Below are positions 42,144 to 51,671 of a DNA stretch of 64,000 nt, one piece after another (positions within the stretch are counted from its first letter, which is position 1; each line of letters begins with the position of its first letter). This DNA is from CAZDCD01 sp964503885 (GTDB taxonomy: Bacteria > Bacteroidota > Bacteroidia > Bacteroidales > UBA10428), in NCBI GenBank assembly GCA_964503885.1, contig CAZDCD010000022.1:1-64000 (forward strand), in the 5' to 3' direction. The notes beneath the pieces were generated by a model. That model was not told where the DNA came from. It made no database searches and saw nothing but the letters and a program-made list of their open reading frames with translations. The translations under genes and the position numbers were made by a program.

Positions 42144-43400
42144 TCACTTTCCCATCAGGTATTGGATATATGCAATAGCCGTATTTTTATCAGTAAGTGC
42201 TCTTTGCAGATCAAGCCTGTACTTCAGCAGTTGTCTTTCCATCCGTAAAATTTCTTCAAAATTTTTCCCGCTGGTTTCATATTCCGATTGAAGTATCCTT
42301 AATGATTTACCAGCCCTGTCATATTGGTCAAGGTACAGGGGAATACGCCGGTCTGCATCTTTATAATCCCTGTCTGCCTTTTCAACCATTGTCTCCAGCA
42401 GGTTTATCTTATCTGCCCGGCTGTTTTCTGCCGATTCCTGCATCAATACTGCTTCTTTCGCCATCGATGTATATTTCTTCCTGAATATCGGAATTGAAAT
42501 TCCCACCATAGGAAAAACCAGGGCATCTTTGCCTGATTCAGACGCACTCGTCATCGGATTGCTGCTTTTACCCACCACGATATAATCCAATCCCAGCATA
42601 AATCCCGGTTTCCCTGCTCTTTTTGCAGCCAGTTCCTGCTTCTCATATGAGGCCCGAAGGTACTCCATCTGCAATATCTGGGGGTTGCCCGTTCTGATGC
42701 TATCCTGCAGCGCTTCCGGCATCATGTGAATAGAATTGTTTTGCAGCGTATCCGGCAAAACAACCGTTTCCTGTTCACCGGTATTCAGCAGGTTGTTAAA
42801 TTCTGCCTGCAATACGGTAAAGTTATCCTGTTGTAAGGCAAGCTGATTTTCAAGTTCGGCGATTTCAATATCAACCCTAAGCACATCCACACTTGACGCC
42901 AGACCGGATTCAACCTTTATCAGTGCCATATCCCGAAGTGAATGCAGAATTTCGATGTTGTCCTTTGTTATTTCAATGCCTTTTTGTGCAAAATACAGGT
43001 TATAATATGTTGATTTCACATTGAAGTACAATTGTGACAACACTTCCTCAAACACTTCGTATTTCGATTTGGCCATTTCGGTTGCCGCATCTTTCCTCGC
43101 TCCGAGAGTTCCAAACCAGGGGAACATCTGAGATGCCGAAATCCGGGCCTGCTGAGGTCCGACCCGGGTTTCGACAGGTTGAATAAAAAACCCAAAAGTT
43201 ACCTGTGGATCGGGCAACGTACCTACCTGGGGGACTTTTTCAAGGGCAGCCTGGTAATCGCTGAATTTGCTTTTTAACCCGGGATTATCCCGGGCTGCTC
43301 TGTACAGATAGTTATCCAGTATATCCTGAGCATTGGAACCCGCAGTAATAAGAACCAGACTGGCCAACCATAAATACCTGTAATACTTTACTATACTCAT
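42144..43400 (-). CDS. TolC-family outer-membrane channel (CusC-like)
   Basis: A 418-residue protein with a signal peptide (YLWLASLVLITAGSNAQ) and the TolC two-repeat pattern of long alpha-hairpins: NPGLKSKFSDYQAALEKVPQVGTLPDPQVTFG, then VEVDVLRVDIEIAELENQLALQ-type coiled helices, and the second repeat from IQTGNPQILQMEY-like text onward, ending YRLDLQRALTDKNTAIAYIQYLMG. It lies 13 bp after cusA and forms the outer-membrane part of the tripartite pump. A lipobox is not visible, unlike E. coli CusC. Confidence 0.87.
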   Translation of the reverse strand: MSIVKYYRYLWLASLVLITAGSNAQDILDNYLYRAARDNPGLKSKFSDYQAALEKVPQVGTLPDPQVTFGFFIQPVETRVGPQQARISASQMFPWFGTLGARKDAATEMAKSKYEVFEEVLSQLYFNVKSTYYNLYFAQKGIEITKDNIEILHSLRDMALIKVESGLASSVDVLRVDIEIAELENQLALQQDNFTVLQAEFNNLLNTGEQETVVLPDTLQNNSIHMMPEALQDSIRTGNPQILQMEYLRASYEKQELAAKRAGKPGFMLGLDYIVVGKSSNPMTSASESGKDALVFPMVGISIPIFRKKYTSMAKEAVLMQESAENSRADKINLLETMVEKADRDYKDADRRIPLYLDQYDRAGKSLRILQSEYETSGKNFEEILRMERQLLKYRLDLQRALTDKNTAIAYIQYLMGK

Positions 43401-43413
43401 GACTTACAATGCT

Positions 43414-46400
43414 TTATGAATTATTATTATGTGTCCGTTTAATTTTCTTTTCCTGCCACATGCTATACAATACCGGAACAACAAACATGGTCATCACCTG
43501 CAAAATCATTCCCCCAAAAGCCGGAATTGCCATGGGGACCATTATGTCCGCTCCTTTACCTGTTGAAGTGAGTACCGGTATCAATGCTATAATGGCACAT
43601 GACGCCGTCATCATAGCAGGTCTCACTCTTTTAATGCCGGCATGTAAAACCGATTCCCTTACTGCAGAAATTGTACGGGGTTTTTCTTTTTCAAACACCT
43701 GCATCAGGTAAGTCCCCATGATTACACCGTCATCGGTGGCAATCCCGAACAATGCAATGAATCCTACCCACACTGCCACACTCAGATTGATGGTGTGCAT
43801 TTGAAATAGTCCTCGTAAATTCATGCCCGCTATGGAAAAATTCATGAACCAGGGCTGGCCATACAACCACAGCATAATAAAACCACCTGAGAATGCCACG
43901 AAAATTCCGGTAAATATCATGCCTGAAGTAGGTACCGAGCGAAACTGGAAATAAAGAATAAGAAAAATAAGGATCAGTGAAACCGGCACTACCAGCATAA
44001 GTCTTTTAGTCGCCCTGATCTGATTTTCATAATTTCCCGTAAATTTATAGTTTACTCCTGGCGGCAGGACCAGTTCTCCGTCATCGAGCTTGTGGTTCAG
44101 GTAGTCCCTGGCATTGTCCACCACATCACCCTCTGCAAAACCGGGCCTTTTGTCAAAGATCACATATCCAACGAGAAAGGTATCTTCGCTTTTTATCATT
44201 TGAGGCCCCCGTGTATATTCTATAACTGCCAGTTCTTCCAGGGGTACCTGTGCTCCTGACGGTGTGGGGATCAATACACCTTTCAATTCCTCCGGATCAT
44301 CCCTGTATTCCCTGGCATAACGCATTCTGACCGGGTAACGCTCCCTTCCCTCTATACTTGATGTTAGTTTCATCCCCCCGATAGCGCTGCTGATAACCAT
44401 TTGCATATCGTCCACCGTAAGTCCGTATCTCGATAACGCTTTCCTGTCAAGCCTGATCTCGATATATGGTTTTCCCACCACCCTGTCGGCAAAAACCGAT
44501 GCCGGCTCAACGCCGGGTACTTCTTTGAGCAATCGTTCCAGTTTGAATCCGGTTTGTTCAATACTATTCAGGTCAGGGCCAAAAACCTTAATTCCCATGG
44601 GAGCCCTCATGCCGGTTTGTAACATAACCAATCTGGTCTGGATGGGCTGCAGTTTGGGAGCGGATGTCAACCCGGGAATGGCTGATTTTTTTACGATCTC
44701 CTTCCATATATCATCCGGAGAATGTATTTTATCACGCCAGTTCCTGAAATATTCACCCTTATTGTCGGGCACCAAAAAAGTGTGGATGTTGACTGATATA
44801 AACCGGAATACCTTATTCATTCGATAATCAGGGATTTTGTCCCATTTTCCGTCAACTTTCATAAAAAATTCATCGGCTGACCGGTTATATTTCACTTCCT
44901 CGATTTTCTCCGATTCAATATTCTTTCCGTTTATGTTTATGGAAGTTCCGGCAATACCTGCCTTATTCGCTCCGGTTCCTTCTGTAATTCCTTTCATTTC
45001 TTCCCTAAACCGATATAAATCAATCACATAACTTCCATCCTTTACTGTTTTAAATCGAATTCTTCTTCCGTTCTCATCGGGAATATATTCGGATTTGTAA
45101 TTGACAATATTCTCAAACATTGAAATCGGTGCGGGATCGAGGGCAGAGTTTACACGGCCCCATTTGCCTACTGTTGATTCCACTTCGGGAATTGAATTGA
45201 CTTTCATATCGAGAAGCCTGATGTCATCAATGTTTTCTTCTATACCCGAATGCGGCATGGTCGTCGGCATAAGCAGAAATGTTCCTTCATCGAGCGAAGG
45301 CATAAATTCCTTTCCCACCCCGGGAAAAGCGTCTGAAAAAGTTTCCCATACTGAATTGTTTTTAAGCCTGTCCGGAACGAAGCCGAAAACGTTGTAAGCC
45401 CCCTGCCAGATAAGGATACCCAGAAATATGACAATCAGGGGAACGGACAGGAATTTCCATTTATTGGCAAGACACCACCTGAGGATCTTCCGATAATAAT
45501 GGACAACCGTCATAAGAATACCCAGTACCACACCCAATATGACCAGTACAAATATGAAATTAGTAAAGGTGCTGTTCTGAGCACCCAGTGGTAACCATTC
45601 CCGTGTAAGAATATAGACTACTGCTGCAACGGCTATCCCGATATTTATCATATTTACATACCGGCGGTTCGGTTCCGGCCATCTGTATTCCAGCATATTA
45701 TTAATGCCGAATCCGATCAGGGCAAGGGCAACCCAGTTGTGGAAAAGGATAATGAAAATCAAGCCGGCAACGATCAATGTACTGTTCCATATCCGTGAAA
45801 TACGTTTCCTGTCAAACCTGATGGAAAAGAATAGTTGTGCCATGGCAGGTATGATTATTATGCCTATAACAAGCGACGCCAGTATTGCGAATGTTTTTGT
45901 AAAAGCCAGTGGTCTGAACAGTTTTCCTTCAGCAGCCTGCATTGCAAAAACCGGAAGAAAGCTGACGATGGTGGTTGCAAGTGCTGTTATGATTGCAGAT
46001 GCAACTTCAACGGTTGCGCTGTATATTACATTGAGCAATTTAGCCCCCCTGGCCCTGAAATTCCCGGGCATATCAAGATGCCGAATAATGTTTTCCGTAA
46101 AGACAATACCGACATCTACCATCACACCGATTGCAATTGCAATGCCAGACAGTGCTACAATATTGGCATCTACATGAAACCGGCGCATAACAATAAATGT
46201 TATCAGCACCCCTATAGGTAGCAGGCTGGAAATAAGCAAAGAAGCACGAAGGTTCAGCACCAGGATGATCACCACAATAATGCTTATAAGAATTTCTTCC
46301 GACAATGCAGATTCCAGTGTGCCAAGCGTTTCTTTTATAAGACCTGTGCGGTCGTAAAAAGGAACGATTGTAACTTTGGATACGGTGCCGTCCTTAAGAG

Positions 46401-47403
46401 TTCTTGAAGGCAGTCCGGGTGATATCTCGGCTATTTTTTTCTTTACATTTTCAATGACCTCCATCGGATTTGCCCCGTAACGTGCAACCACAACACCGCC
46501 AACTGCTTCGGCTCCGCCTTTGTCCAACCCGCCCCGGCGGGTTGACGGGCCAAAGTTTACCTCAGCGACATCCTTTATACGCACAGGAACATTGTCATTG
46601 ACGGCCACCACGCTTTCCTCAAGATCTTCCACGCTTTTTATATAGCCCAACCCTCTCACAAGGTATTCTGCACGGTTAAACTCAATTGTCCTGGCACCAA
46701 CATCGAGGTTGCTCTTTTTCACGGCTTGCATAATCTGAGAAACTGAAACACCGTATGCTTTCATTGCATTCGGATCAATATCTACCTGGTATTCCTTTAC
46801 AAAACCGCCAACGGAAGCCACTTCCGCAACACCTTTGGCTGAGGTCAATGAGTACCTGACATAGAAATCCTGAATTGAACGGAGTTCCTGGGGATCCCAC
46901 CCGCCGGCAGGCTTACCCTTCTTATCTCTGCCTTCAAGCGTATACCAGTAAATCTGGCCAAGTGCAGTGGCATCGGGTCCGAGTGCGGGAGTGACATCAT
47001 CAGGTAATGTGCCTGCAGGCAGTGAATTCAGTTTTTCGAGGATGCGTGTGCGGCTGAAGTAAAATTCCACATCCTCATCAAAAATGATATAAATACTTGA
47101 TAACCCAAATATTGAATTGCTTCTTATGGTTTTTACCCCGGGAATACCGAGCAGAGCTGTTGTAAGCGGGTACGATATCTGATCCTCGATATCCTGAGGC
47201 GAACGGCCAGGCCATTCTGTGTAAACGATCTGCTGGTTTTCACCGATATCAGGGATAGCATCCACAGGTACCGGATCGCGGGGAAGAAGTCCTGTCTTCC
47301 AGTCAAACGGCGCAGATGCAATACCCCAAATTATTAGTGTAAAAAGTACAAGGAAAGTAACTAGTTTATTCTCCAAAAAAAACCGGATTATTTTATTCAG
47401 CAT
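43414..47403 (-). CDS. cusA: CusA-type Cu(I)/Ag(I) RND efflux pump, enlarged form
   Basis: A 1329-residue inner-membrane pump of the heavy-metal RND family (opening FFLENKLVTFLVLFTLIIWGI, then PVDAIPDIGENQQIVYTEWPGRSPQDIEDQI). The three copper-binding Met of E. coli CusA (573, 623, 672) align with Met712, Met762 and Met927: the stretch from MPTTMP to APISM aligns without gaps, and TRLVMLQTG matches the third site. This supports Cu/Ag rather than Co/Zn/Cd. It is about 280 residues longer than E. coli CusA: about 139 extra lie before Met712, including extra hydrophobic helices near 535-650, and about 116 between the second and third Met. Confidence 0.93.
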   Translation of the reverse strand: MLNKIIRFFLENKLVTFLVLFTLIIWGIASAPFDWKTGLLPRDPVPVDAIPDIGENQQIVYTEWPGRSPQDIEDQISYPLTTALLGIPGVKTIRSNSIFGLSSIYIIFDEDVEFYFSRTRILEKLNSLPAGTLPDDVTPALGPDATALGQIYWYTLEGRDKKGKPAGGWDPQELRSIQDFYVRYSLTSAKGVAEVASVGGFVKEYQVDIDPNAMKAYGVSVSQIMQAVKKSNLDVGARTIEFNRAEYLVRGLGYIKSVEDLEESVVAVNDNVPVRIKDVAEVNFGPSTRRGGLDKGGAEAVGGVVVARYGANPMEVIENVKKKIAEISPGLPSRTLKDGTVSKVTIVPFYDRTGLIKETLGTLESALSEEILISIIVVIILVLNLRASLLISSLLPIGVLITFIVMRRFHVDANIVALSGIAIAIGVMVDVGIVFTENIIRHLDMPGNFRARGAKLLNVIYSATVEVASAIITALATTIVSFLPVFAMQAAEGKLFRPLAFTKTFAILASLVIGIIIIPAMAQLFFSIRFDRKRISRIWNSTLIVAGLIFIILFHNWVALALIGFGINNMLEYRWPEPNRRYVNMINIGIAVAAVVYILTREWLPLGAQNSTFTNFIFVLVILGVVLGILMTVVHYYRKILRWCLANKWKFLSVPLIVIFLGILIWQGAYNVFGFVPDRLKNNSVWETFSDAFPGVGKEFMPSLDEGTFLLMPTTMPHSGIEENIDDIRLLDMKVNSIPEVESTVGKWGRVNSALDPAPISMFENIVNYKSEYIPDENGRRIRFKTVKDGSYVIDLYRFREEMKGITEGTGANKAGIAGTSININGKNIESEKIEEVKYNRSADEFFMKVDGKWDKIPDYRMNKVFRFISVNIHTFLVPDNKGEYFRNWRDKIHSPDDIWKEIVKKSAIPGLTSAPKLQPIQTRLVMLQTGMRAPMGIKVFGPDLNSIEQTGFKLERLLKEVPGVEPASVFADRVVGKPYIEIRLDRKALSRYGLTVDDMQMVISSAIGGMKLTSSIEGRERYPVRMRYAREYRDDPEELKGVLIPTPSGAQVPLEELAVIEYTRGPQMIKSEDTFLVGYVIFDKRPGFAEGDVVDNARDYLNHKLDDGELVLPPGVNYKFTGNYENQIRATKRLMLVVPVSLILIFLILYFQFRSVPTSGMIFTGIFVAFSGGFIMLWLYGQPWFMNFSIAGMNLRGLFQMHTINLSVAVWVGFIALFGIATDDGVIMGTYLMQVFEKEKPRTISAVRESVLHAGIKRVRPAMMTASCAIIALIPVLTSTGKGADIMVPMAIPAFGGMILQVMTMFVVPVLYSMWQEKKIKRTHNNNS

Positions 47404-47554
47404 TGTAATTTTTTTTTAATGAGATGGATTCTTTCAACTCTCAATGAGATTGCCGTCATGAATAAGTATGATACTGAGAATAGTATTGACCAGATAGCCC
47501 GTTTACATTGCTATGAATACCAGATTAGGGCTTATCTGTCAACAAATGGAAATG

Positions 47555-47980
47555 CTATAAAAGAAATGACTGAATAAAGGAAAGCGCCTGGTTCCCTGTT
47601 TTTGCCAGACTTAAAGGAGGTGAAGAATTTGTACCGAATGCAATATCGTTCGTAACCAATCCTGTATGAAAAGTTTGCTGGTAAATAACCGGCTGTAATT
47701 CCGTAAATACCAAAAAGTGGCTGATGGCATTTTTTACCGTGGGGATGTAATCGTCCTTGGTCTTGTAAATAAATTTTTTATTTGTGCACCGGCCCGGATT
47801 GTGATTTTCTGCTCCTGTTGTGCAATGATTGTGTGTCTGATTATCGCAACAGCTGTGCGCATGTTTAACAATTCCTATAGAATACACATTTCCGTTGCAG
47901 TAATGCAGGTTTACGGGAATGCCAACCAGCGCTGACCCTATAACCAAAGATGTAAATATATGTACAATCTTTTTTACCAT
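47555..47980 (-). CDS. HYC_CC_PP family exported protein
   Basis: A protein of about 141 residues with a signal or anchor (VKKIVHIFTSLVIGSALVGIPV) and the three short blocks that name the family: LHYCNG after the signal, HSCCDN in the middle, and SSPPLS near the C-terminus, with a His/Cys-rich section between. These proteins occur beside Cus-type efflux genes in Bacteroidota and probably bind metal. I start at MVKKIV; a longer form from 48025 would add 15 residues. It is the first gene of the cus group, 150 bp before cusA. Confidence 0.75.
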   Translation of the reverse strand: MVKKIVHIFTSLVIGSALVGIPVNLHYCNGNVYSIGIVKHAHSCCDNQTHNHCTTGAENHNPGRCTNKKFIYKTKDDYIPTVKNAISHFLVFTELQPVIYQQTFHTGLVTNDIAFGTNSSPPLSLAKTGNQALSFIQSFLL

Positions 47981-48374
47981 ATGTATGGATAAACCATCTT
48001 TATGCAGTAAAAGTAACACCTTCATTGAATAAAATGTTCTTAATATTTAATAATAAAATGTTAAATTATGCAATACATTTGTATTCCGTATTCTATGGAA
48101 TCCTTTAATTTAAACAAATGCATGGAATTTAATTGATTTATATCACCAGAAATAAATGATAAATATCATCAGTTGGCGGTGACCAATATCACCTAAAATG
48201 GTTGATTTATTTTACATTAATGCGCGTAAAAAAAAATTGAAGACCAGAAACCGTTTGGGAAGAATTCGTAGCTGACATGTTCCTTTTCTCACCTGTACAG
48301 ATTGATTGGGAACTACTCGTGATAACCAATAAAAAAATCACCTGAAATGAATCATTAATAGTCAACATAAACCC
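47981..48374. other. Intergenic region between the copper island and the SpoIIE-type gene
   Basis: About 350-390 bp, AT-rich, serving as the divergent promoter region for the HYC_CC_PP/cus genes (minus) and the SpoIIE-type phosphatase (plus). I find no clear TAnnTTTG box. GGTGA...TCACC (48178-48194) is an imperfect inverted repeat that might bind a regulator. No gene seen. Confidence 0.4.
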
Positions 48375-49658
48375 ATGGTCAACAGAATATTTGATTTATT
48401 CACAGCGACATTGATCGTTTTTTGTATATCCGGATGTATATCAGACCAACCCGTAAAAAATCAATGCCCGTTTACGAGAATTATTCCTGAATTTAGAGTT
48501 ACCCGAATACCGGGTTCAATATGGAAAAAGCCATTCAGAACCACAAATCGTAAAATTACTCTTCCCGATCATTCCCGGAGGATATTCCGGGAAAATCCTA
48601 TTCCGCAGACAGCATATACTCCAAAAAACCATCATTCAATGGCCGGGTTCTATACCTGCCTTCTGAACGTAAGTGGCAGTATTAGTACTCTCAGTTATAG
48701 CAATGTGTTATCTCAATTTTACCGGAAAAACCGAAATAATCTGGTTCCTGTGATCGTTATACTTTTTATCATCGGACCATCGCTGATATTTATCCTTATC
48801 CTTGGCAGGTACAGGAAAACCGTTAATCTCTTAAGCGGGCGCCTGAAAATTGCTAACGAAAAGAACCAGCGGTTCGTAGACAGCATAAAATATGCCAAAG
48901 TAATTCAGAGAGCCTTTCTTCCAAGCCACCAGTGCTTTGAAAAAATCTTTCCCGAATCGTTCATAATTTCCAGGCCTCAAAGTCATGTGAATGGTGATTT
49001 TATCTGGTACCACCAGTCCCGCGAATTCAAGATCGTTGCCCTGGTAGATTGTACCGGACATGGTATTCCGGCCTCACTTTTATCGATTATCGGAAATAAC
49101 CTGCTAAACATTATCATTAAAGAATTCGGGCTTGTATCACCCGCGAAAGTATTGAAAAATCTTGATGTATTGCTGAAAAAAGCTTTCGAGAGCGGTAATG
49201 AAGACCCGGGCCTGGTCGAAAGCATGGATATATCTCTTTGCTATATCAACGGATCAAAAATTTTATACTCCGGCGCATTGATGCCGGTAATTCTGGCATC
49301 AAAGGGTAAATGCCATCTTTACAAGGGAAGCATGTGTCCTCTCGGCGGATATGGCATAAAAAGGGAAAAACGGTATTTCGATATTACCATTTTCACTGAG
49401 CCCGGTGACAGACTTTACCTATTTTCCGACGGGTATTATGACCAGTTCGGGGGTACACTTGGTAAGCCATTAAGAATCAGAAATTTTATTGAGATGGTCA
49501 CCCAGGTACAGGTTTACCCGATTAATGAACAAAAAGCCTTTTTTGAAGAAAAGCTTACAAACTGGATGACAGGTTATGATCAGATCGATGACATTTCACT
49601 TATTGGCATCGAGTTGTCAGAGGAGCCACCAAGAGAACCCGATGCCCAAAGCTTATGA
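48375..49658 (+). CDS. SpoIIE-type PP2C protein phosphatase, membrane-anchored
   Basis: A 427-residue protein. An N-terminal signal with a possible lipobox (VFCISGC), a poorly conserved exported segment, a transmembrane helix (LVPVIVILFIIGPSLIFILIL, near 118-138), then a coiled stretch (DSIKYAKVIQRAFLPS) and a PP2C/SpoIIE domain: VNGDFIWY, ALVDCTGHGIPASLLSIIGNNLLN (metal-binding Asp), LFSDGYYDQFGG and QIDDISLIGIEL. Such phosphatases dephosphorylate STAS-domain antagonists in partner-switching systems; a STAS gene lies 1.1 kb away. The input signal is unknown. It sits next to the copper island but points away from it. Confidence 0.85.
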   Translation: MVNRIFDLFTATLIVFCISGCISDQPVKNQCPFTRIIPEFRVTRIPGSIWKKPFRTTNRKITLPDHSRRIFRENPIPQTAYTPKNHHSMAGFYTCLLNVSGSISTLSYSNVLSQFYRKNRNNLVPVIVILFIIGPSLIFILILGRYRKTVNLLSGRLKIANEKNQRFVDSIKYAKVIQRAFLPSHQCFEKIFPESFIISRPQSHVNGDFIWYHQSREFKIVALVDCTGHGIPASLLSIIGNNLLNIIIKEFGLVSPAKVLKNLDVLLKKAFESGNEDPGLVESMDISLCYINGSKILYSGALMPVILASKGKCHLYKGSMCPLGGYGIKREKRYFDITIFTEPGDRLYLFSDGYYDQFGGTLGKPLRIRNFIEMVTQVQVYPINEQKAFFEEKLTNWMTGYDQIDDISLIGIELSEEPPREPDAQSL

Positions 49659-49684
49659 AAATTACCAGAAAAACAATGCCGGCA

Positions 49685-49891
49685 TTACTTCTTGGCACTG
49701 CATGTACTTAACCCGAAGGGTAAATAAATAAGACATGTACCAAATAAACTGGTGAGAACAAAAATACCTGCGAGAACCATTAGAATCACTCCCAGTACAC
49801 CCGTAATGGTATTGGTAAAAAACAACACTGCAATAACTGCAGCAATAATCAACCTGATTATTCTGTCTGCTGTTCCCATGTTCTTTTTCAT
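49685..49891 (-). CDS. DUF2892 (YgaP-like transmembrane) protein
   Basis: A 68-residue protein with two transmembrane helices: MGTADRIIRLIIAAVIAVLFF and VLGVILMVLAGIFVLTSLFG, then CLIYLPFGLSTC. The N-terminal 'G..DR.IR...G'-like start and the second helix with TS..G.C..Y fit DUF2892. In other proteins this module is fused to rhodanese domains; here it stands alone. Function unknown. A 30-codon hydrophobic ORF lies 11 bp upstream on the same strand. Confidence 0.8.
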   Translation of the reverse strand: MKKNMGTADRIIRLIIAAVIAVLFFTNTITGVLGVILMVLAGIFVLTSLFGTCLIYLPFGLSTCSAKK

Positions 49892-49902
49892 TTTCTGTGT
49901 TT

Positions 49903-49995
49903 TTAATTAAACAAATAGCGAATTAACAAAACAATGCCTGTAACGAGTGAGATACAGATCAGGCAAACAAGGATAAATTTCATCACTTTATTCAT
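49903..49995 (-). CDS. Candidate 30-residue membrane peptide
   Basis: A short ORF (MNKVMKFILVCLICISLVTG followed by IVLLIRYLFN) with one clear transmembrane helix and basic ends, 11 bp before the DUF2892 gene on the same strand. It is too short for ordinary gene calling. The hydrophobic profile and tight spacing support it; no homology is claimed. Confidence 0.4.
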   Translation of the reverse strand: MNKVMKFILVCLICISLVTGIVLLIRYLFN

Positions 49996-50093
49996 GATAA
50001 ATTATTGATCAAATTTATTATTTTTTTAATTCAGATATGAATTCCGTGTCAAAATACCAAATATGTCCTATTAATTATGCATTTATTCCTGTG

Positions 50094-50552
50094 CTATGGA
50101 TCGAATTTTGCAATTTTTGCATGTACTTTCAAGTATTCGGGAAGCGCCGCAGAGCCATACCAGTGATACAATTCAGCGCCAAGTAGATCGGCATGTATGG
50201 CCGGATCGGTTTGTAACAGCATTTCCGCGTCCCTGAAAGCAACCACATTCAGGATAAAAATCCCGCGAAATAACATATCGTTTTTATCCACAGGACCTGC
50301 AACAACCAGCTTACCGTCATCAGCCAAACGTCGTATATTTGCAAGATGTCCCTTAAAGAGACTATCTGTTGCCGACCGGTCAAGGGTCTTGTTGTTCCCT
50401 GTTTTCAGGATCACAAGCACATATTCTTTCATCCCGTAATCGTCAGCACCCAAGGATTTAGCCAGCACCGAATCGTATTGCTGCGATCTGTTCTGACCGA
50501 AGATTCCGGCGGTCAAAAGCAGCATGCTCATAATCAATAGATCTTTTTTCAT
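50094..50552 (-). CDS. Exported YciI-like protein
   Basis: A 152-residue protein with a signal peptide (MKKDLLIMSMLLLTAGIFGQ) and a YciI/dimeric alpha-beta barrel domain: KEYVLVILKTG, FKGHLANIRRLADDGKLVVAGPVD with the family His, LFRGIFILNV, LLQTDPAIHADLLGAELYHWYGS. YciI domains are usually cytosolic; exported ones occur in Bacteroidota. Reaction unknown. Confidence 0.8.
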   Translation of the reverse strand: MKKDLLIMSMLLLTAGIFGQNRSQQYDSVLAKSLGADDYGMKEYVLVILKTGNNKTLDRSATDSLFKGHLANIRRLADDGKLVVAGPVDKNDMLFRGIFILNVVAFRDAEMLLQTDPAIHADLLGAELYHWYGSAALPEYLKVHAKIAKFDP

Positions 50553-50727
50553 ATGCAGGTATTTGTAACATGTTTATAAACAGGATAAGTCATATCAAAA
50601 TTAACTGCTATAACAATGGAGCGATTTGATTGTTTACCTCAACGCCAGGACCATCGGTAAAAAAGAAATTATTCAGATAGTATTCTGGGATTAGTCTATC
50701 CTGTAACGCTGAAATTTAAAAAGAGGC

Positions 50728-51039
50728 TTATTCATCAATGATCCTGAAATCCTGTTCGAGATTAAGCAGGTCAATGATCTCCCTGAATTCCGGCGATAAA
50801 TTTTTCAAAAGCAATTTTTTCTTTTTTTTCCAGGCAAACTTCCGCAATGTAACAAGAACCTGAGCACCATATGTATCCATAAATTCAAGTCCTTTGAGGT
50901 CTATGATCACGGTGCTTATTTTAGGGTTCACTATCGATCTCAGCACCTTTATTTTAAACTTGTTTGCATTTTTTACATTAATCCGTTTAATGGATTGAAA
51001 TGAAAATATTGCATACGATTTAAGTTCTCTTCTGATCAT
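50728..51039 (-). CDS. STAS-domain protein (anti-sigma-factor-antagonist type)
   Basis: A 103-residue single STAS domain: NPKISTVIIDLKGLEFMDTYGAQVLVTLRKFAWKKKKKLLLKNLSPEFREIIDLLNLEQDFRI (split into known blocks). The phosphorylation position of SpoIIAA-like proteins is the residue after Asp in the D-S-x-G motif; here it is Thr (DTYG), still phosphorylatable. It probably partners with the SpoIIE-type phosphatase 1.1 kb away, but no RsbW-type kinase is in the window. It is divergent from the gene at 51199. Confidence 0.8.
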   Translation of the reverse strand: MIRRELKSYAIFSFQSIKRINVKNANKFKIKVLRSIVNPKISTVIIDLKGLEFMDTYGAQVLVTLRKFAWKKKKKLLLKNLSPEFREIIDLLNLEQDFRIIDE

Positions 51040-51198
51040 GCTAAAATGTTGTTCTTAAAATTACATATTATTCAAATTATAATCAAAGCTCCCGGATCTT
51101 CTTTGGCCGGCTCTCTGAAAAAAACTAAAAAATTGGTTACACCTCAACCCATAAATCATTTATATTTACATAATAACCAGATTCCTTATTCAGAAATT

Positions 51199-51642
51199 AT
51201 GAATCAATATGAATCCTTTACTTTGTTGAGTTTTCCTTATGAAAAATTCGTTTCACAGGAGAATATCGATCTTTATTATTATCCGGAGGTGAAAATTATG
51301 CATTTTATCTGGAAAAAGCGAAGTGCCGGTGAGGAATACCGCATACCTTTTCTTATGGGACTGGAATATGCCGAAAAACACGAATCAGGGTATTTCATCT
51401 CGGATATCAAAAAACAGGGAATCGTTGGCCCGGAAGACAGGAAGTGGTTTGAAAAGGTTGTTGTTCCGGATGCCATTCAAAAGGGATTCATTAAGGCAGC
51501 CGCTGTCTGCGATGGCTATATCTTTACGTTATATTATCTGAACCTGATCCTTAAACATACCGCACAGCACGACCTGCCCATGAGGTTTTCCAATGGAACA
51601 TCAGAAGCCTTCCAATGGCTGATGAATCCTGATAATCATTAA
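51199..51642 (+). CDS. SpoIIAA-like/unknown alpha-beta protein
   Basis: A 147-residue cytosolic protein from MNQYESF. The sequence alternates strands and helices: NIDLYYYPEVKIMHFIWKKRS, EEYRIPFLMGLEYAEKHESGYFISDIKKQGIVGPEDRKWFEKVVVPDAIQKGFIKAAAVCDG (in blocks), like the STAS/SEC14-fold 'SpoIIAA-like' proteins common in Bacteroidota. An upstream in-frame ATG at 51046 would add 51 poorly structured residues, so the later start is used. Its position beside a STAS gene may be meaningful. Function unknown. Confidence 0.6.
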   Translation: MNQYESFTLLSFPYEKFVSQENIDLYYYPEVKIMHFIWKKRSAGEEYRIPFLMGLEYAEKHESGYFISDIKKQGIVGPEDRKWFEKVVVPDAIQKGFIKAAAVCDGYIFTLYYLNLILKHTAQHDLPMRFSNGTSEAFQWLMNPDNH

Positions 51643-51671
51643 TATAGTCTTATCCGGTTTAATTTATCACA

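Noticed and set aside
41944..42147. 67-codon ORF between the TolC-like gene and cusB
   Set aside because: Composition looks like read-through of spacer DNA, it overlaps alternative cusB starts, and no family resemblance is seen.
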